This document shows positions 32,144-33,049 of a stretch of DNA of 33,049 bases, in pieces. This stretch comes from Gammaproteobacteria bacterium (GTDB lineage: Bacteria; Pseudomonadota; Gammaproteobacteria; Arenicellales; CAJQKF01): assembly GCA_030429665.1 (NCBI GenBank), contig JAUIEZ010000047.1, forward strand, positions 1-33,049. Reading direction: 5' to 3'. The translations under genes and the position numbers were made by a program. Numbering within the stretch: the stretch's first letter is position 1; the number at the start of each line of letters is the position of its first letter. The notes under the pieces are model-generated. The model did not search any database. It had not been told where the DNA came from and saw only the letters and a list, made by a program, of their open reading frames with translations.

Positions 32144-32849
32144 GATCGATCCCGGGCGAAATGCCGTGGGCGCCATTATACGCAGCCGACGCGCTCCCTG
32201 GCCGCGCGCCGAGTGGACGTGCTGGTTGGTCTTGCTGGCGTTGCCGGCGGCAATGCCCGGCGCCGCCGACGAGCTGGACGAGCTGGCGGCACTGTGGGCC
32301 ATCGCCGACGAACCTTACCGGCCCGTCACGCGCGAGCTTGAAACGCCGGCGTTCGTGCACCGCAAGGTCCTGAGCGTCGATGCGCAGAGTCTCGACGACG
32401 GCTGGGTGGACAACCACCAGTGCCACCGGAATTTCCCGCTGTTTCCGGCGCTGCAAATCGCATTTCGCGACGGCGCCGTGCGCAACATGCGCATCATCGA
32501 GCAAAGCGCGGTGGAGGCGGCCTGGGTGTCGGAGTCGACCATACAGATGAAGCGCACGCGGCCCGAAACCACGCTGTGCTTCCGGAGCGAGAACCACACC
32601 ATCGAATACGACGCGTGGAACGAGGAATATCGCATGACCGTCGGACCGTACTACCTGAAGCTTTTCGACGGTTACTTTCCGCTCAATGTCGACCTGACCG
32701 TCGAATACCCGACCGACGAACTGCGCTTCGTCGGCCTGGAGCCTGCCGAGATCGACGGCGCCCGGATCAGGCGCGAGCAGGGGCGCGTCCATTTTCACGC
32801 GCTGTTCGAGGGCCGACTCGAGCTGGTGTTCCGCTTCAAGCGCACATGA
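32142..32849 (+). CDS. secreted or periplasmic protein of unknown function
   Basis: A 235-residue protein with an N-terminal export signal: hydrophobic CWLVLLALPAAM, cleavage near GAADEL, preceded by an Arg-rich segment. ATG 32142 has AGGAAAG nearby; GTG 32166 would also give a good signal peptide. The mature part has CHRNFPLFPALQIAF, TTLCFRSENHTIEYDAWNEEYRMTV and a C-terminal beta-rich segment ending RLELVFRFKRT. I do not recognise the family. The ATG overlaps that of the divergent EndoU-like gene. Its stop overlaps the start of the glutaredoxin-like gene (ATGA). An immunity or partner role for the EndoU protein is possible but unproven. Confidence 0.65.
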   Translation: MIDPGRNAVGAIIRSRRAPWPRAEWTCWLVLLALPAAMPGAADELDELAALWAIADEPYRPVTRELETPAFVHRKVLSVDAQSLDDGWVDNHQCHRNFPLFPALQIAFRDGAVRNMRIIEQSAVEAAWVSESTIQMKRTRPETTLCFRSENHTIEYDAWNEEYRMTVGPYYLKLFDGYFPLNVDLTVEYPTDELRFVGLEPAEIDGARIRREQGRVHFHALFEGRLELVFRFKRT

Positions 32850-33049
32850 CCGACGTCATCGTCTATGGCCGTGAAGGCTGCCACTTGTGCGAGGACCTCG
32901 AAGCGGATCTCGAACGTCTCGCCGGCGAACACGGTTTCTCGATCATCACGCGCGATGTCGACCGCGACCCGGCCTGGCGCGCGCGCCATGCGGCATTGAT
33001 CACTCGGCTCGCGGCGGCCGGCGCACGCACGGTGGTGTTCGACATGGCG
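32846..33049 (+). CDS. glutaredoxin-like thiol protein (partial, cut by the window edge)
   Basis: The first 68 residues of a gene that runs off the right end. MTDVIVYGREGCHLCEDLEADL is a thioredoxin-fold strand and C-x-x-C active site (GCHLCEDL) as in small glutaredoxin/DUF836-type proteins. The following ERLAGEHGFSIITRDVDRD is the next helix and strand. After that the sequence (AALITRLAAAGARTVVFDMA) departs from the short glutaredoxin pattern, so a longer or fused protein is possible. The ATG overlaps the preceding stop (ATGA), so it is co-translated with the unknown secreted protein. Confidence 0.7.
   Translation, partial: MTDVIVYGREGCHLCEDLEADLERLAGEHGFSIITRDVDRDPAWRARHAALITRLAAAGARTVVFDMA

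Noticed and set aside
1..33049. Transposons, prophage genes, CRISPR arrays, tRNA or rRNA genes
   Set aside because: No transposase or integrase, no regularly spaced repeats, and no cloverleaf or rRNA-like segments were seen.

Overview
The window is a high-GC (about two thirds G+C by eye), gene-dense bacterial chromosome segment with no rRNA, tRNA, CRISPR array or insertion sequence that I can see. The adjacent isocitrate dehydrogenase (icd) and isocitrate dehydrogenase kinase/phosphatase (aceK) genes point to a proteobacterium, most likely a gammaproteobacterium. The polyamine-type ABC importer, DUF1499/DUF302 envelope proteins, MATE pump and RpiR regulator fit a free-living aerobic heterotroph. 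No species can be named from this sequence alone.

Layout. (1) 1-3325: a 5'-truncated MscS-type channel fragment running off the left edge, a 65-residue unknown protein, and a dimethylglycine/sarcosine dehydrogenase-type FAD/GcvT enzyme. (2) 3326-8377: an AT-rich promoter region with a perfect palindrome, a hairpin-rich leader, then a tightly packed run of a secreted Cys-containing protein, a lasso-peptide precursor, a lasso cyclase (asparagine-synthetase-like) and an HPr-kinase-like peptide kinase. The usual lasso leader-binding protein and protease (B1/B2) are not present here. (3) 8287-10086: a secreted protein of unknown function and a Crp/Fnr-type regulator. (4) 10502-13667: a four-gene succinate dehydrogenase/fumarate reductase operon in the order B-C-D-A, whose flavoprotein has Cys where covalent-FAD homologues have His. 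(5) 13683-15643: a class IV aminotransferase, a DUF1499 lipoprotein and a DUF302 secreted protein. (6) 15835-19028: icd promoter, icd, an intergenic hairpin and aceK.

(7) 18973-29168: an apparent catabolic island. On the minus strand are the large and small subunits of an N,N-dimethylformamidase-like amidohydrolase and an RpiR regulator. Divergently, on the plus strand, are a polyamine-type ABC importer (binding protein, ATPase, two permeases), a P1/DmpA-family aminopeptidase-amidase and a class III omega-aminotransferase. A palindrome over the rpiR start codon, next to a strong divergent promoter, probably controls it. Together the genes suggest uptake of an amide- or amine-containing compound, hydrolysis of its C-N bonds and transamination of the released amine. 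(8) 29234-31281: HAD phosphatase and MATE efflux pump. (9) 31298-33049: a secreted ribonuclease of the XendoU/EndoU type, which shares start-codon bases with a divergent gene for a secreted protein of unknown function, followed by a glutaredoxin-like gene cut by the right edge.

The most unusual items are the lasso cluster without B, the DMFase-like/polyamine-import island and the secreted XendoU-like RNase.
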